A model generated the notes under the pieces. It ran no database searches and was not told the DNA's origin. It worked only from the letters and a program-made list of their open reading frames with translations. Below are positions 30,652-40,791 of a stretch of 64,000 bases of DNA, piece after piece. Numbering within the stretch: position 1 is the stretch's first letter; each line of letters starts with the position of its first letter. A program made the position numbers and the translations under genes. The stretch spans positions 702,001-766,000 of the forward strand of contig NZ_CP054424.1 in assembly GCF_013334205.1 (NCBI RefSeq), in the 5' to 3' direction. The stretch comes from Rhodoferax sp. BAB1. GTDB taxonomy: Bacteria > Pseudomonadota > Gammaproteobacteria > Burkholderiales > Burkholderiaceae_C.

Positions 30652-32073
30652 TCAGGAGAACTTGCGGATGTCGACGAAGTGGCCGTGCACGGCGGCGGCG
30701 GCGGCCATGGCCGGGCTGACCAGGTGGGTACGGCCTCCGGCGCCCTGGCGCCCTTCGAAGTTGCGGTTGCTGGTGGAGGCGCAGCGCTCGCCGGGCTCCA
30801 GCCGGTCGGCGTTCATGGCCAGGCACATGGAGCAGCCGGGTTCACGCCACTCGAAGCCGGCGGCCTTGAAGATCTCGTGCAGGCCTTCGCGTTCGGCCTG
30901 TTCCTTGACCTGGCCCGAACCCGGTACGACCAGGGCCAGCTTGACGTTCCTGGCGACCTTCTGGCCCAGTTTCTTGACCACGGCGGCGGCCTCGCGCATG
31001 TCCTCGATGCGGCTGTTGGTGCAGGAGCCGATGAAGACCTTGTCGATGCTGATGTCGGCCAGCGGCTTGCCGGGCTCCAGGCCCATATAGCTCAGGGCGC
31101 GCTCGATGGCGCCGCGCTTGTTGGCGTCTTTTTCCTTGTCCGGGTCGGGCACGCGGCCATCAATGCCCAGCACCATCTCGGGCGAGGTGCCCCAGGTGAC
31201 CTGCGGCAGGATCTGTGTGGCGTCGAGTTCGACCACGGTGTCGAACCTGGCATCCGGGTCGGACTGCAAGGTCTTCCAGTAGGCGACGGCCTGCTCCCAC
31301 TCCACGCCGGTGGGCGAGAGCGGACGGCCCCTGACGTACTCGATGGTCTTGTCGTCCACGGCCACCAGGCCGGCGCGTGCGCCGCCTTCGATGGCCATGT
31401 TGCAGACCGTCATGCGGCCTTCCATGGAGAGAGAACGGATGGCCGAGCCGGCGAATTCGATGGTGTAGCCCGTGCCGCCAGCGGTGCCGATGCGGCCAAT
31501 GATGGCCAGCACGATGTCCTTGGCGGTCACGCCCGGGGCCACTTTGCCCTCCACCTTGATCAGCATGTTCTTCGCCTTCTTGGCCAGCAGGGTCTGCGTG
31601 GCCATGACGTGCTCGACTTCGCTGGTGCCGATGCCATGCGCCAGCGCGCCGAAGGCGCCGTGGGTGGAGGTGTGCGAGTCACCGCACACGACTGTCATGC
31701 CGGGCAGGGTGGCGCCGTTCTCGGGGCCGATCACGTGCACGATGCCCTGGCGCCTGGACAGGAAGGGGAAGAAGGCGGCGGCGCCGGACTCCTTGATGTT
31801 GGCGTCCAGCGTGGTGATCTGTTCCTTGCTGATCGGATCGGCGATGCCGTCGTAGCCCAGTTCCCAGCCCGTGGTGGGGGTGTTGTGGTCGGCCGTCGCC
31901 ACGATGGACGATACGCGCCAGACCTTGCGGCCCGCCTGGCGCAGGCCTTCGAAGGCCTGCGGGCTGGTCACTTCATGGACCAGGTGGCGGTCGATGTAGA
32001 GGACGGCGGTGCCGTCTTCCTCGGTATGGACGACGTGCTCGTCCCAGATCTTGTCGTAAAGGGTGCGTCCCAT
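30652..32073 (-). CDS. leuC: 3-isopropylmalate dehydratase large subunit
   Basis: LeuC carries the [4Fe-4S] cluster of isopropylmalate isomerase. The 473-residue product has cluster ligands in FIGSCTNSR and [10 protein letters not shown] and the [16 protein letters not shown] signature. The start is ATG 32073 ([15 protein letters not shown]); a TTG ten codons upstream is less likely. It is the first of the leuC-leuD-leuB-asd string on this strand. Confidence 0.98.
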   Translation of the reverse strand: MGRTLYDKIWDEHVVHTEEDGTAVLYIDRHLVHEVTSPQAFEGLRQAGRKVWRVSSIVATADHNTPTTGWELGYDGIADPISKEQITTLDANIKESGAAAFFPFLSRRQGIVHVIGPENGATLPGMTVVCGDSHTSTHGAFGALAHGIGTSEVEHVMATQTLLAKKAKNMLIKVEGKVAPGVTAKDIVLAIIGRIGTAGGTGYTIEFAGSAIRSLSMEGRMTVCNMAIEGGARAGLVAVDDKTIEYVRGRPLSPTGVEWEQAVAYWKTLQSDPDARFDTVVELDATQILPQVTWGTSPEMVLGIDGRVPDPDKEKDANKRGAIERALSYMGLEPGKPLADISIDKVFIGSCTNSRIEDMREAAAVVKKLGQKVARNVKLALVVPGSGQVKEQAEREGLHEIFKAAGFEWREPGCSMCLAMNADRLEPGERCASTSNRNFEGRQGAGGRTHLVSPAMAAAAAVHGHFVDIRKFS

Positions 32074-32138
32074 GGCTGTTGTCCGCGTTGCAGTTCTAGG
32101 CAATCTGCCATTTTATGCGGACGTTGCGAAGAGGGGCT

Positions 32139-32522
32139 TCAGTCCAGGATATCCAGCGTGGGCGAGAACTCACGCACCCGGTGGTCCACGTAGTAGCCAC
32201 CGTACTCTGTGTAGCGCAGCAGCTGTCGCTGGCAGGCCTTGCAGCGCCAGAGCTCGCAGCGGTTGTAGGGGAAGAACTCGATCGCCACCGGCGCGTCGGG
32301 CGAGTCGTAGCGCGTGCCCTGCGGGTGGCGTTCCTCGAAGGTCGGCTCATGGACCTCGGGGTCGCGCAGCGTGGCCAGGGCCTGCATCTGGGCGGCGGGC
32401 CAGCGTTCCTCGGTCAGGCTGGTCCAGCCGGGGCAGGGCCCCAGGCCGCAGCTGCAGTGGGCGGCGAGCGGGCTGTCGGCCTGCAGGACGCGCAGTTCAG
32501 CGGCGAGTCGGATGAGTTTCAT
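32139..32522 (-). CDS. conserved hypothetical Cys-rich protein
   Basis: A 127-residue cytoplasmic protein with no signal peptide. It has two cysteine clusters: HCSCGLGPCPGW (~22-33) and CELWRCKACQRQLLRYTEY (~89-107), the latter resembling a zinc-binding C-X5-C-X2-C segment. I do not recognise a named family. It lies between gltA (after a terminator) and leuC on the same strand, so it may lead the leu transcript. The coding frame has normal composition for the region and a well conserved look at its C-terminal half, so it is probably real. Confidence 0.7.
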   Translation of the reverse strand: MKLIRLAAELRVLQADSPLAAHCSCGLGPCPGWTSLTEERWPAAQMQALATLRDPEVHEPTFEERHPQGTRYDSPDAPVAIEFFPYNRCELWRCKACQRQLLRYTEYGGYYVDHRVREFSPTLDILD

Positions 32523-32540
32523 GCGGCACGGGCCTTGAAG

Positions 32541-32574
32541 AAAAAAGCCCGCCGACGTTGCCGTGCGGCGGGCT
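32541..32574 (-). terminator. intrinsic terminator after gltA
   Basis: A perfect 9-bp stem AGCCCGCCG (32546-32554) / CGGCGGGCT (32566-32574) is followed on the minus strand by TTTTTTCTTC. It lies 16 bases after the gltA stop and ends the sdh-gltA unit. Confidence 0.88.
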
Positions 32575-32589
32575 GTGTTTCCGAAAGGT

Positions 32590-33900
32590 TCAGCGCTTGG
32601 CCATCGGCGGCACGTCGCGGCGCGGCGAACCGGTGTAGAGCTGGCGCGGACGGCCGATCTTGTACTCGGGGTCGCTGATCATTTCGTTGAGCTGGGCGAT
32701 CCAGCCCACGGTGCGGGCCAGGGCGAAGATGCCGGTGAACAGGTTGACCGGGATGCCGATCGCGCGCTGTACGATGCCGGAATAGAAGTCCACGTTCGGG
32801 TAGAGCTTGCGCTGCACGAAGTAGTCGTCTTCCACGGCGATCTTCTCCACGGCCATGGCCAGCTTGAACAGCGGATCCTTCTCCAGACCCAGTTCGGCCA
32901 GCACTTCCTTGCAGGTTTCCTGCATCAGCTTGGCACGGGGGTCGTAGTTTTTGTAGACGCGGTGGCCAAAGCCCATCAGGCGCACGCCCGAGTTCTTGTC
33001 CTTGACCTGCTCCATGTACTCGCCGACCTTGGCGATGCCGCCCTGGCGCTGGATGTCCTCCAGCATGTTCAGGCAGGCCTCGTTGGCGCCGCCATGGGCA
33101 GGGCCCCAGAGGCAGGCCACGCCAGCGGCGATGGCCGCAAACGGGTTGGTACCCGAGGAGCCGCACAGGCGAACGGTCGAGGTGGAGGCGTTCTGCTCGT
33201 GGTCGGCGTGCAGGACGAAGATGCGGTCGAGGGCGCGCTCGAGCACCGGATTGACCTTGTAGTCCTCGCAGGGCGTGCCGAACATCATGCGCAGGAAGTT
33301 GCCGGAATAACTCAGGTCATTGCGCGGGTACATGTAGGGCTGGCCGATGCCGTACTTGTAGGCCATGGCGACCAGCGTGGGCAGCTTGGCAATCAGGCGG
33401 ATCGCGGCGATCTCGCGGTGCTCGGGGTTGTTGATGTCGGTGCTGTCGTGATAGAAGGCCGACAGGGCGCCGATCAGACCGGTCAGCACGGCCATGGGGT
33501 GTGCATCACGGCGGAACCCGCGCAGGAAGAACTGCATCTGCTCGTTGACCATGGTGTGCATGGTCACGCGCTGGGTGAATTCGACCTTCTTCGCGGCATT
33601 GGGCAGGTCGCCGTAGAGCAGCAGATGGCAGGTTTCCAGGAAGTCGCACTGGGTGGCCAGCTGTTCGATCGGGTAACCGCGGTACAGCAACTCGCCCTTG
33701 TCACCATCGATATAGGTGATGGCCGACTGGCAGGAGGCGGTCGACAGGAAACCCGGGTCATAGGTGAACATGCCGGTCTGGCCGTACAGCTTGCGGATGT
33801 CGATGACATCCGGGCCGATATTGCCCTGGTAGACCGGCAGCTCGACGCTGGGCTTGCCGTTACTGAACGACAGGGTGGCTTTGTTATCAGCAAGTTTCAT
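32590..33900 (-). CDS. gltA: citrate synthase
   Basis: GltA condenses oxaloacetate and acetyl-CoA, the first TCA step. The 436-residue product is of the Gram-negative hexameric type II length. It shows the active-site histidines in [15 protein letters not shown] and [15 protein letters not shown] and the later catalytic Asp in NVDFYSGIV. It is the last gene of the sdhCDAB-sdhE-gltA run and ends at a strong terminator. Confidence 0.98.
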   Translation of the reverse strand: MKLADNKATLSFSNGKPSVELPVYQGNIGPDVIDIRKLYGQTGMFTYDPGFLSTASCQSAITYIDGDKGELLYRGYPIEQLATQCDFLETCHLLLYGDLPNAAKKVEFTQRVTMHTMVNEQMQFFLRGFRRDAHPMAVLTGLIGALSAFYHDSTDINNPEHREIAAIRLIAKLPTLVAMAYKYGIGQPYMYPRNDLSYSGNFLRMMFGTPCEDYKVNPVLERALDRIFVLHADHEQNASTSTVRLCGSSGTNPFAAIAAGVACLWGPAHGGANEACLNMLEDIQRQGGIAKVGEYMEQVKDKNSGVRLMGFGHRVYKNYDPRAKLMQETCKEVLAELGLEKDPLFKLAMAVEKIAVEDDYFVQRKLYPNVDFYSGIVQRAIGIPVNLFTGIFALARTVGWIAQLNEMISDPEYKIGRPRQLYTGSPRRDVPPMAKR

Positions 33901-33910
33901 TTTTGACCTT

Positions 33911-34189
33911 TCAGCAGGTGGTTCTCAACATCTTCAATACTTCGCGTACTTCTTCGCGATCCAGCCCGGGTTCCACCTCGGCCAAGGGCTTGCGGCCGAG
34001 GTGCAGGTCGAGCAGGTCGTTGTCGCTCAGGTCCATCAGGGCGTTCAGACCCTGCGACTGGCGCACGGTCAGGGTGGACTCGAACTGGCGAAAAAATCGC
34101 TCGATGAAGAGGTCGTTTTCGAGCAGGCCGCGGCGGCAGCGCCACTTCAGCTTGCTCAGCGCCCTCGCATCGATCAGTTCATTGTCCAC
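33911..34189 (-). CDS. sdhE: FAD assembly factor SdhE
   Basis: SdhE (YgfY/SDHAF2 family) promotes covalent attachment of FAD to SdhA. The 92-residue product carries the conserved RGLLENDLF segment (RGxxE motif, ~19-27) needed for flavinylation. It lies between sdhB and gltA, in keeping with this role. Confidence 0.92.
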   Translation of the reverse strand: MDNELIDARALSKLKWRCRRGLLENDLFIERFFRQFESTLTVRQSQGLNALMDLSDNDLLDLHLGRKPLAEVEPGLDREEVREVLKMLRTTC

Positions 34190-34209
34190 GGTCTACCCTG
34201 GTGCTTTGC

Positions 34210-34914
34210 TTACACCGCGCGGGCGACCATCATTTCCTTGATCTTGCCGATCGCCTTGGTCGGGTTCAGGCCCTTGGGGCAGACGTCGACGCAGTTCATG
34301 ATGGTGTGGCAGCGGAACAGGCGGTAGGGGTCTTCCAGGTTGTCCAGTCGCTCACCCGTGGCCTGGTCGCGGCTGTCGGCGATGAAACGGTAGGCCTGCA
34401 GCAGACCGGCCGGGCCGACGAACTTGTCCGGGTTCCACCAGAAGCTCGGGCAGCTGGTGGAGCAGCTGGCGCACAGGATGCATTCGTACAGGCCGTTGAG
34501 CTCTTCACGCTCCTCGGGCGACTGCAGGCGCTCCTTCTCGGGCGGCACGTCCTCGTTGATCAGGTAGGGCTTGATCGAGTGGTACTGCTTGAAGAACTGC
34601 GTCATGTCCACGATCAGGTCGCGCACCACCGGCAGGCCGGGCAGGGGCTTGAGCACCACAGTGCCCTTGAGCGTGTTCATGTTGGTCAGGCAGGCCAGAC
34701 CGTTCTTGCCATTGATGTTCATGGCATCCGAACCGCACACGCCTTCGCGGCAGGAGCGGCGGAAGGACAGGGTGGGGTCGACGGCCTTGAGCTTGATCAG
34801 GGCATCCAGCAGCATGCGCTCGTTGCCGTCGAGTTCGACCTCGAGGGTCTGCATGTAGGGCTTGGCGTCCTTGTCCGGGTCGTAGCGATAGATCTGGAAG
34901 GTGCGTAGGGTCAT
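34210..34914 (-). CDS. sdhB: succinate dehydrogenase iron-sulfur subunit
   Basis: SdhB passes electrons from SdhA flavin to quinone through three iron-sulfur centres. The 234-residue product shows [2Fe-2S] ligands in [12 protein letters not shown] and NGLAC, [4Fe-4S] ligands in [12 protein letters not shown] and the [3Fe-4S] centre in [15 protein letters not shown]. It lies 22 bases after sdhA and 20 bases before sdhE. Confidence 0.98.
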   Translation of the reverse strand: MTLRTFQIYRYDPDKDAKPYMQTLEVELDGNERMLLDALIKLKAVDPTLSFRRSCREGVCGSDAMNINGKNGLACLTNMNTLKGTVVLKPLPGLPVVRDLIVDMTQFFKQYHSIKPYLINEDVPPEKERLQSPEEREELNGLYECILCASCSTSCPSFWWNPDKFVGPAGLLQAYRFIADSRDQATGERLDNLEDPYRLFRCHTIMNCVDVCPKGLNPTKAIGKIKEMMVARAV

Positions 34915-34936
34915 GATGGTCTCTCGGCGTGACGTC

Positions 34937-36733
34937 TTAGAAGGTGCGAACCTTGGGCGGGACGGACTCGACCGTCAGCGGCTTGAGGTTGACAGGCTTG
35001 TAGCTCAGGCTGTTGTTCGCGCTGTGCCACAGGGTGTGCTTCATCCAGTTGGCGTCGTCGCGGCCCAGCGGCGCCACGGCGTCGTCCACCGGGCGCTCGT
35101 AGTCGCTCACGGTGTGGGCGCCACGGCATTCCCTGCGGGCGGCGGCCGAGACCATGGTGGCCTGGGCGCACTCGATCAGGTTGTCGACTTCCAGCGCCTC
35201 GATGCGCGCAGTGTTGAAGACCTTGGAGGTGTCCTTCAGCCCGACGTGCTTGCTGCGCTCGCGCAGTTCGGCGATTTTCCTGACACCTTCGTCCATGCTG
35301 GCCTGGGTGCGGAACACGCCAGCGTGTTGCTGCATTGTGGCGCGCATGTCGTTGGCCACGTTCTGGGCATATTCACCGTTGCTCGCCGCATCGAGGCGGG
35401 CCAGGCGCGCCAGCGTACGGTCGGCGGCATCGGCCGGCAGCGACTTGTGCGACTTGGTCCGCGAGGCGAACTCGACGATGTGGTTGCCGGCGGCGCGGCC
35501 GAAGACCAGCAGATCCAGCAGGGAGTTGGTGCCCAGGCGGTTGGCGCCGTGCACGCTGACGCAGGAGCATTCACCCACGGCGTACAGGCCGTTGACGACC
35601 TTGTTGCTGCTGCCGTCATGCACCACCACCTGGCCGTTGATATTGGTCGGGATGCCGCCCATCTGGTAGTGGATGGTGGGCACCACGGGGATCGCTTCCT
35701 TGGTGATGTCCACGTTGGCGAAGTTGACGCCGATCTCGTAGACCGAGGGCAGGCGCTTGTGGATGGTCTCGGCGCCCAGGTGGTCGAGCTTGAGCATCAC
35801 GTAGTCCTTGTTCGGACCGCAGCCGCGACCTTCCTTGATCTCCTGGTCCATGCAGCGTGAGACGAAATCGCGCGGGGCCAGGTCCTTCAAGGTCGGGGCG
35901 TAGCGCTCCATGAAGCGCTCGCCATTGCTGTTGAGCAGGATGGCGCCCTCGCCGCGGCAGCCCTCGGTCAGCAGCACGCCCGCGCCGGCCACGCCGGTCG
36001 GGTGGAACTGCCAGAACTCCATGTCCTGCAGCGGGATGCCGGCACGTGCCGCCATGCCCAGGCCGTCACCGGTGTTGATGAAGGCGTTGGTGGAGGCTGC
36101 AAAGATGCGGCCGGCACCACCGGTGGCCAGCAGCACGGTCTTGGCGTGCAGCACGTGCAGGTCGCCGGTTTCCATCTCAAGAGCGGTCACGCCGACCACG
36201 TCACCTTCGGCGTCGCGGACCAGATCCAGCGCCATCCATTCGACGAAGAACTGGGTGCGTGCTGCCACGTTCTGCTGGTACAGGGTGTGCAGCATGGCGT
36301 GGCCGGTGCGGTCGGCCGCGGCGCAGGCGCGCTGCACGGGCTTCTCGCCGTAGTTGGCCGTGTGCCCGCCGAAGGGGCGCTGGTAGATGGTGCCGTCGGG
36401 GTTGCGGTCGAAGGGCATGCCCATGTGCTCGAGGTCGTACACGACCTTGGGTGCTTCACGGCACATGAACTCGATGGCGTCCTGGTCGCCGAGCCAGTCG
36501 GAGCCCTTGACAGTGTCGTAGAAGTGGAAGTGCCAGTTGTCCTCGGACATATTGCCCAGCGAGGCGCCGATGCCGCCCTGGGCCGCCACGGTGTGCGAGC
36601 GGGTCGGGAAGACCTTGGACAGCACGGCCACGTTCAGGCCGGCACGCGCGAGCTGCAGCGAGGCACGCATGCCGGAGCCGCCGGCCCCGACGATGACGAC
36701 GTCAAATTTGCGCTTGGATACGGAATACGACAT
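34937..36733 (-). CDS. sdhA: succinate dehydrogenase flavoprotein subunit
   Basis: SdhA oxidises succinate to fumarate. The 598-residue product has the dinucleotide fold [17 protein letters not shown], the covalent FAD-linking His in [14 protein letters not shown], and the active-site segments [10 protein letters not shown] and [11 protein letters not shown]. It starts 3 bases after the sdhD stop. Confidence 0.98.
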   Translation of the reverse strand: MSYSVSKRKFDVVIVGAGGSGMRASLQLARAGLNVAVLSKVFPTRSHTVAAQGGIGASLGNMSEDNWHFHFYDTVKGSDWLGDQDAIEFMCREAPKVVYDLEHMGMPFDRNPDGTIYQRPFGGHTANYGEKPVQRACAAADRTGHAMLHTLYQQNVAARTQFFVEWMALDLVRDAEGDVVGVTALEMETGDLHVLHAKTVLLATGGAGRIFAASTNAFINTGDGLGMAARAGIPLQDMEFWQFHPTGVAGAGVLLTEGCRGEGAILLNSNGERFMERYAPTLKDLAPRDFVSRCMDQEIKEGRGCGPNKDYVMLKLDHLGAETIHKRLPSVYEIGVNFANVDITKEAIPVVPTIHYQMGGIPTNINGQVVVHDGSSNKVVNGLYAVGECSCVSVHGANRLGTNSLLDLLVFGRAAGNHIVEFASRTKSHKSLPADAADRTLARLARLDAASNGEYAQNVANDMRATMQQHAGVFRTQASMDEGVRKIAELRERSKHVGLKDTSKVFNTARIEALEVDNLIECAQATMVSAAARRECRGAHTVSDYERPVDDAVAPLGRDDANWMKHTLWHSANNSLSYKPVNLKPLTVESVPPKVRTF

Positions 36734-36736
36734 GGC

Positions 36737-37102
36737 TCAGAGTCTCCACAGGACTTGGATGGCCCAGCCGGCGCAGCCGACCAGCCAGACGATGGTGAAT
36801 ACCTGCAGGGACAGGCGCAGCCAGACCGGCTTGATGTAATCCATCCAGATATCGCGCATGCCCACCCAGACGTGCCAGATCAGCGCGACGATGATGGCGA
36901 AGGTCAGCACCTTCATCCACTGGGCGGCGAAGATGCTGGCCCAGAGTTCGTAGCCGATGGGGCCGCGGGTGAACAGCACCTGGGCCAGCACCACGAAGGT
37001 GAAGAGGACCATCAGGGCGGCGGTGATGCGCTGGCTCAGCCAGTCGCGCAGACCGTAGTGCGCGCCGACGACGATGCGCTTGGAGCCGTAGTTGACGGAC
37101 AT
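36737..37102 (-). CDS. sdhD: succinate dehydrogenase membrane anchor SdhD
   Basis: A 121-residue membrane anchor with three transmembrane helices (~25-48, 56-80, 93-117). The SQRITAALM start of the first helix carries residues for quinone binding, and WHVWVGMRDIWMDYI carries a probable heme-ligand His and quinone-site Asp-Tyr. ATG 37102 (MSVNYGSKR) is chosen over an upstream GTG-type extension; GGAGCA lies upstream. Confidence 0.93.
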   Translation of the reverse strand: MSVNYGSKRIVVGAHYGLRDWLSQRITAALMVLFTFVVLAQVLFTRGPIGYELWASIFAAQWMKVLTFAIIVALIWHVWVGMRDIWMDYIKPVWLRLSLQVFTIVWLVGCAGWAIQVLWRL

Positions 37103-37121
37103 GTGTTGCTCCTTGTTCTTC

Positions 37122-37565
37122 TTAGTAGAGGCCGAACAGCTTGGCACCCAGCACGACGGTCAAGGCCACGCTCAGCACCAGGGTGACGATGGCCGAACTG
37201 TGGCCGAATTCCTTGCTCACGGCATGGGCCACGTCCATCCAGAGGTGACGGATGCCGGCAATGATGTGGTGCAGATAGGCCCAGATCAGGGCCAGCGCGA
37301 CCAGTTTGAAGAACCAGCCGGGTACAAAGCCTGCGCCGGCGCTGAACAGGGCGCTGAAGCGGGCAAAGGAGTATTCGGAGGACACCGAGGTGTCGAACAG
37401 CCAGATGATGAAGGGCAGCAGCAGGAACATCAGCGCGCCGCTGACGCGGTGCAGGATGGATACCCAGCCGGCCGGGGGCAGGCGGTAGCTGGGCAGGTCT
37501 TTCAGCGCGTGGATGTTGCGGAACTCGGGCCGCTGTGGCCGGGAGGAGGGGGCAAGCTCAGTCAT
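37122..37565 (-). CDS. sdhC: succinate dehydrogenase cytochrome b556 subunit SdhC
   Basis: A 147-residue membrane subunit with three helices; GWVSILHRVSGALMFLLLP holds the conserved quinone-site Ser and Arg, and LHHIIAGIRHLWMD the heme-binding His. ATG 37565 (MTELAPSSRPQRPEF) is chosen; upstream codons in frame are not family-like. It heads the sdh operon, 132 bases downstream of the GntR gene. The gap shows no clear promoter. Confidence 0.93.
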   Translation of the reverse strand: MTELAPSSRPQRPEFRNIHALKDLPSYRLPPAGWVSILHRVSGALMFLLLPFIIWLFDTSVSSEYSFARFSALFSAGAGFVPGWFFKLVALALIWAYLHHIIAGIRHLWMDVAHAVSKEFGHSSAIVTLVLSVALTVVLGAKLFGLY

Positions 37566-37697
37566 GGATGGGCTTTCTGTGGATGTAACCGCTTTGTAAT
37601 TTCTGGGCCTAAACAGTGGCAAATTCTATTGCAATGCAGCATTCAATCGGGCCTGATGCTGGTTCATTCTGCGCCTGGATGCTGGTAACCAAGTTTC

Positions 37698-38495
37698 TCA
37701 ACTCAGCACATTCCGATAGTGGTGGGTGTCGGTCAGGTACAGGCCGCGGCGCAATTCCATGGGCACATCGTTATAGGTATACGCGATGCGCTCCACGCTC
37801 AGCAGCGGGGTGGTTTTTGACACCTTCAGGAATGTGGCCTGGGCGGCATCGGGCAGCACGGCACGGATTTTTTCCTCGGCCCGCACCATGCGCACGCCGA
37901 ATTCGGTCTCGAACAGTTCGTACATGTGGCCATGGTGCTGGCTCAGGCGCTCGGCGGTCAGTCCCTTGAAGGGGGTGCCGGGCAGCCACAGGTCTTCCAG
38001 AATGGTGGGGTGGCCAGCGAAGGACAGCACGCGCCTGGCTTGCAGCACGCTGTCGCCGGTGCGCAGTGCCAGGGCGCGCGCGATCTCGGCCGGCGCGCGC
38101 AGTCGTTTGCAGTCGATGATGTTGCGCTCGGCCGGCCCCTCGCTCTGGCGATCGCCCTGGTCGGGCATCAGGCGCAGGAAACGGTACTGCACATGCTGCT
38201 CGGCATGGGTGGCCACGAAGGTGCCCTTGCCCTGGCGGCGCACCAGCAGGTGTTCGGCCGCCAGTTCATCGATGGCCTTGCGCACCGTGCCCTGGCTGAC
38301 CCGGTAGCGCGCGGCCAGATCCATCTCGCTGGGAATGGCTTCGCCCGGTTTCCACTCGCCGGATTGCAGGCTTTGCAGGATCAGGCCCTTGATCTGCTGG
38401 TACAGGGGGCTGAAGGCGGGCGCGGGCGGCGCCGAAGCGCCGTTGTCGACGGCGGCCGAAGTGCTGTCAGCCAGAGGGGGGGCGCTGGAGTTCAT
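37698..38495 (-). CDS. GntR/HutC-type transcriptional regulator (UTRA domain)
   Basis: A 265-residue regulator with an N-terminal winged helix (~30-98: SPLYQQIKGLILQSLQSGEW, VSQGTVRKAIDELAAEHLLVRRQGKGTFV) and a C-terminal UTRA ligand domain (~110-255, ending SVERIAYTYNDVPMELRRGLYL). It sits between sdhC and the divergent mdh gene, so it is a good candidate regulator of the TCA block; the ligand is unknown. ATG 38495 is chosen because a promoter -10 (38536-38541) would overlap the alternative start 38540. A palindrome lies within its own promoter. Confidence 0.88.
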   Translation of the reverse strand: MNSSAPPLADSTSAAVDNGASAPPAPAFSPLYQQIKGLILQSLQSGEWKPGEAIPSEMDLAARYRVSQGTVRKAIDELAAEHLLVRRQGKGTFVATHAEQHVQYRFLRLMPDQGDRQSEGPAERNIIDCKRLRAPAEIARALALRTGDSVLQARRVLSFAGHPTILEDLWLPGTPFKGLTAERLSQHHGHMYELFETEFGVRMVRAEEKIRAVLPDAAQATFLKVSKTTPLLSVERIAYTYNDVPMELRRGLYLTDTHHYRNVLS

Positions 38496-38535
38496 GCGGT
38501 GTGCCGGGTCGGTTGGGAGTGCGAAAACAGTTCGA

Positions 38536-38563
38536 ATCATATCTTATATAAGACATAAGACAA
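38536..38563 (-). promoter_or_regulatory. gntR promoter
   Basis: On the minus strand TTGTCT (complement of 38558-38563), a 16-base spacer and TATGAT (complement of 38536-38541) form a good sigma70 promoter, with a leader of about 33 nt to ATG 38495. The spacer contains the palindrome described separately, which suggests autoregulation. Confidence 0.6.
38542..38553. promoter_or_regulatory. candidate operator palindrome of the gntR-mdh divergon
   Basis: TCTTATATAAGA is a perfect 12-bp palindrome; one further half-site (ATAAGA, 38555-38560) follows. It lies in the spacer of the gntR promoter and 12 bases upstream of the mdh -35 element, where a GntR dimer could act on both. Binding is inferred from position and symmetry only. 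Confidence 0.6.
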
Positions 38564-38564
38564 A

Positions 38565-38593
38565 TTGATAAATCAGGGTTTTCGCGCTACACT
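38565..38593 (+). promoter_or_regulatory. mdh promoter
   Basis: TTGATA (38565-38570), a 17-base spacer and TACACT (38588-38593) predict a start near 38600 and a leader of about 78 nt to the mdh ATG. Confidence 0.6.
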
Positions 38594-38677
38594 CCCGGGC
38601 ACATCCGGGGTACCCGCCGGCCGGTCCGGCATCCCCCCGCGGTCACCGATTCCCTATCACTTTCTGGAGTTTCCACC

Positions 38678-39664
38678 ATGAGCAAAAAGCCCGTCCGCGT
38701 CGCCGTCACCGGCGCCGCCGGCCAAATCGGTTACGCCCTGTTGTTCCGCATCGCCTCCGGCGAAATGCTGGGCAAGGACCAGCCCGTCATTCTGCAACTG
38801 CTGGAAATTCCGGACGAGAAGGCCCAGAAGGCGCTCAAGGGTGTGATGATGGAACTGGAAGACTGTGCCTTCCCGCTGCTGGCCGGCATGGAAGCCCACA
38901 GCGACCCGATGACCGCCTTCAGGGATACCGACTACGCTTTGCTGGTGGGCTCGCGCCCGCGCGGCCCGGGCATGGAACGTGCTGAACTGCTGGCTGTCAA
39001 TGGCGCCATCTTCACGGCCCAGGGCAAGGCCCTGAACGCCGTGGCCTCGCGCAAGGTCAAGGTGCTGGTGGTCGGCAACCCTGCCAACACCAACGCCTAC
39101 ATTGCGATGAAGAGCGCCCCGAACCTGCCGCGCAAGAATTTCACCGCCATGCTGCGCCTGGACCACAACCGTGCCGCCAGCCAGATCGCCGCCAAGACCG
39201 GCAAGGCCGTGGCCGACATCGAGAAACTCACTGTCTGGGGCAACCACTCGCCCACCATGTACGCCGACTACCGCTTCGCCACCATCAAGGGTGAGAGCGT
39301 GGCCAAGATGATCAACGACCAGGAATGGAACGCCAACGTCTTCCTGCCCACCGTGGGCAAGCGTGGTGCCGCCATCATCGAGGCGCGCGGCCTGTCTTCC
39401 GCTGCCTCGGCGGCCAACGCCGCCATCGACCACATGCGCGACTGGGCACTGGGCACCAATGGCAAGTGGGTCACCATGGGCATCCCCTCGGACGGTCAGT
39501 ACGGCATCCCGAAGGACGTCATGTTCGGTTTTCCGGTTACCTGTGAAGGTGGCGAGTACAAGCTGGTCGAGGGTCTGACCATCGACGAATTCAGCCAGCA
39601 GTGCATAGCCAAGACTCTGGCCGAGCTGGTGGGTGAGCAGGACGGCGTCAAGCACCTCCTGTAA
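38678..39664 (+). CDS. mdh: malate dehydrogenase
   Basis: Mdh oxidises malate to oxaloacetate with NAD. The 328-residue product is of the lactate-dehydrogenase-like type 2 class found in many betaproteobacteria. It shows [21 protein letters not shown] for [16 protein letters not shown] for substrate binding, [11 protein letters not shown] and the catalytic His in [14 protein letters not shown] clear GGAG site precedes ATG 38678. The aldolase-like gene follows 7 bases later. Confidence 0.98.
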   Translation: MSKKPVRVAVTGAAGQIGYALLFRIASGEMLGKDQPVILQLLEIPDEKAQKALKGVMMELEDCAFPLLAGMEAHSDPMTAFRDTDYALLVGSRPRGPGMERAELLAVNGAIFTAQGKALNAVASRKVKVLVVGNPANTNAYIAMKSAPNLPRKNFTAMLRLDHNRAASQIAAKTGKAVADIEKLTVWGNHSPTMYADYRFATIKGESVAKMINDQEWNANVFLPTVGKRGAAIIEARGLSSAASAANAAIDHMRDWALGTNGKWVTMGIPSDGQYGIPKDVMFGFPVTCEGGEYKLVEGLTIDEFSQQCIAKTLAELVGEQDGVKHLL

Positions 39665-39671
39665 TCCTGTC

Positions 39672-40751
39672 ATGGCCCACCCGCGCGACATCCTCCTCGG
39701 CGCCCAGGCCGCAGCCAGCTTCCTGCCGGTTTGCGACCATTACAGCGGTGTCGAGTTGCGCATGCGCAAGAGCCTGCAGTTGCAGGCCGAGATGACGGCC
39801 GAGTTCGGTGCCTGCGTGTTCGACGTCTCGCTCGATTGCGAGGACGGCGCGCCCGTCGGCGGCGAGCGCGACCATGCCCAGATGGTGGTGGCGCTGGCCA
39901 ATGAGGCGCAGGCCGCTGCGCGCAAGGCGGCCCTGCCGGTGGCACCGCGCGTCGCAGTGCGCGTGCATCCGGTGGACCATGCCGCTTTCGAGGCCGACGT
40001 GGCGACCATCGTTGGCGGCGCCGGCCAGGCCCTGTGCCATCTGATGATCCCCAAGGTCGAGACGGTGGCCGATGTCGAGCGCGCCGTGGCGGCCGTCGAT
40101 GCGGCCGCCCGCGGCGCTGGCCGGGCCGCCCCCTTGCCCTTGCAGGTGCTGCTGGAGTCGCCGGCCGCCGTGCATCGTGCCTTTGATATTGCGGCACATC
40201 CGCGCGTGCAGTCCATCAGCTTCGGTCTCATGGATTTTGTTTCGGCGCATGGCGGGGCCATCCCCGACAGCGCCATGAGTTCGCGGCCGGACAGCGTGAG
40301 CGGCGAACTGGGCCAGTTCACGCACCCGCTGGTGTTACGCGCCAAGCTGGAGATCGCCTCTGCCTGCCATGCCCACGGCAAAGTGCCTTCCCACTGCGTG
40401 GTTACCGAATTCAGCGACACTGAAGCCATGAAGGCTGCCGCCCGCAAGGCATCGCGCGAGTTCGGCTACACGCGCATGTGGAGCATCCACCCGAGCCAGA
40501 TTCGCCCCATCCTGGAGGCGCTGGCCCCCAGTGGTGCCGACATCGAACGTGCGGCTGCCATCATTGCAGCAGCCGAATCGGCGCAGTGGGCTCCCGTGAG
40601 CTACGAGGGGCAATTGCACGATCGCGCCAGTTACCGATATTTCTGGCAGGTGCTGGAGCGCGCCCACCAGACCGGGCGCGCCCTGCCTGCCGTCATGCAG
40701 GCTTATTTTGCGAGCCCTGCCATCCTGAAAACCCCCGCGGTTCCCGCCTGA
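39672..40751 (+). CDS. HpcH/HpaI aldolase / citrate lyase beta-like (CitE-like) protein
   Basis: A 359-residue TIM-barrel protein of the CitE/malyl-CoA lyase superfamily: DVSLDCEDGAPVG and IPKVETVADVERAV near the barrel mouth, LLESPAAVHRAFDIA, and SIHPSQIRPILEAL at the C-terminus. Family members cleave or form C-C bonds of acyl-CoA hydroxyacids (citryl- or malyl-CoA). No citrate lyase alpha or gamma genes lie nearby, so it is not a citrate lyase operon. It sits between mdh and acnB, a common position in this group; the substrate is unknown. Confidence 0.87.
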   Translation: MAHPRDILLGAQAAASFLPVCDHYSGVELRMRKSLQLQAEMTAEFGACVFDVSLDCEDGAPVGGERDHAQMVVALANEAQAAARKAALPVAPRVAVRVHPVDHAAFEADVATIVGGAGQALCHLMIPKVETVADVERAVAAVDAAARGAGRAAPLPLQVLLESPAAVHRAFDIAAHPRVQSISFGLMDFVSAHGGAIPDSAMSSRPDSVSGELGQFTHPLVLRAKLEIASACHAHGKVPSHCVVTEFSDTEAMKAAARKASREFGYTRMWSIHPSQIRPILEALAPSGADIERAAAIIAAAESAQWAPVSYEGQLHDRASYRYFWQVLERAHQTGRALPAVMQAYFASPAILKTPAVPA

Positions 40752-40791
40752 GGCGGGAGCGCATTTTTGAAATTGCCAAGAAGGAGTCATC

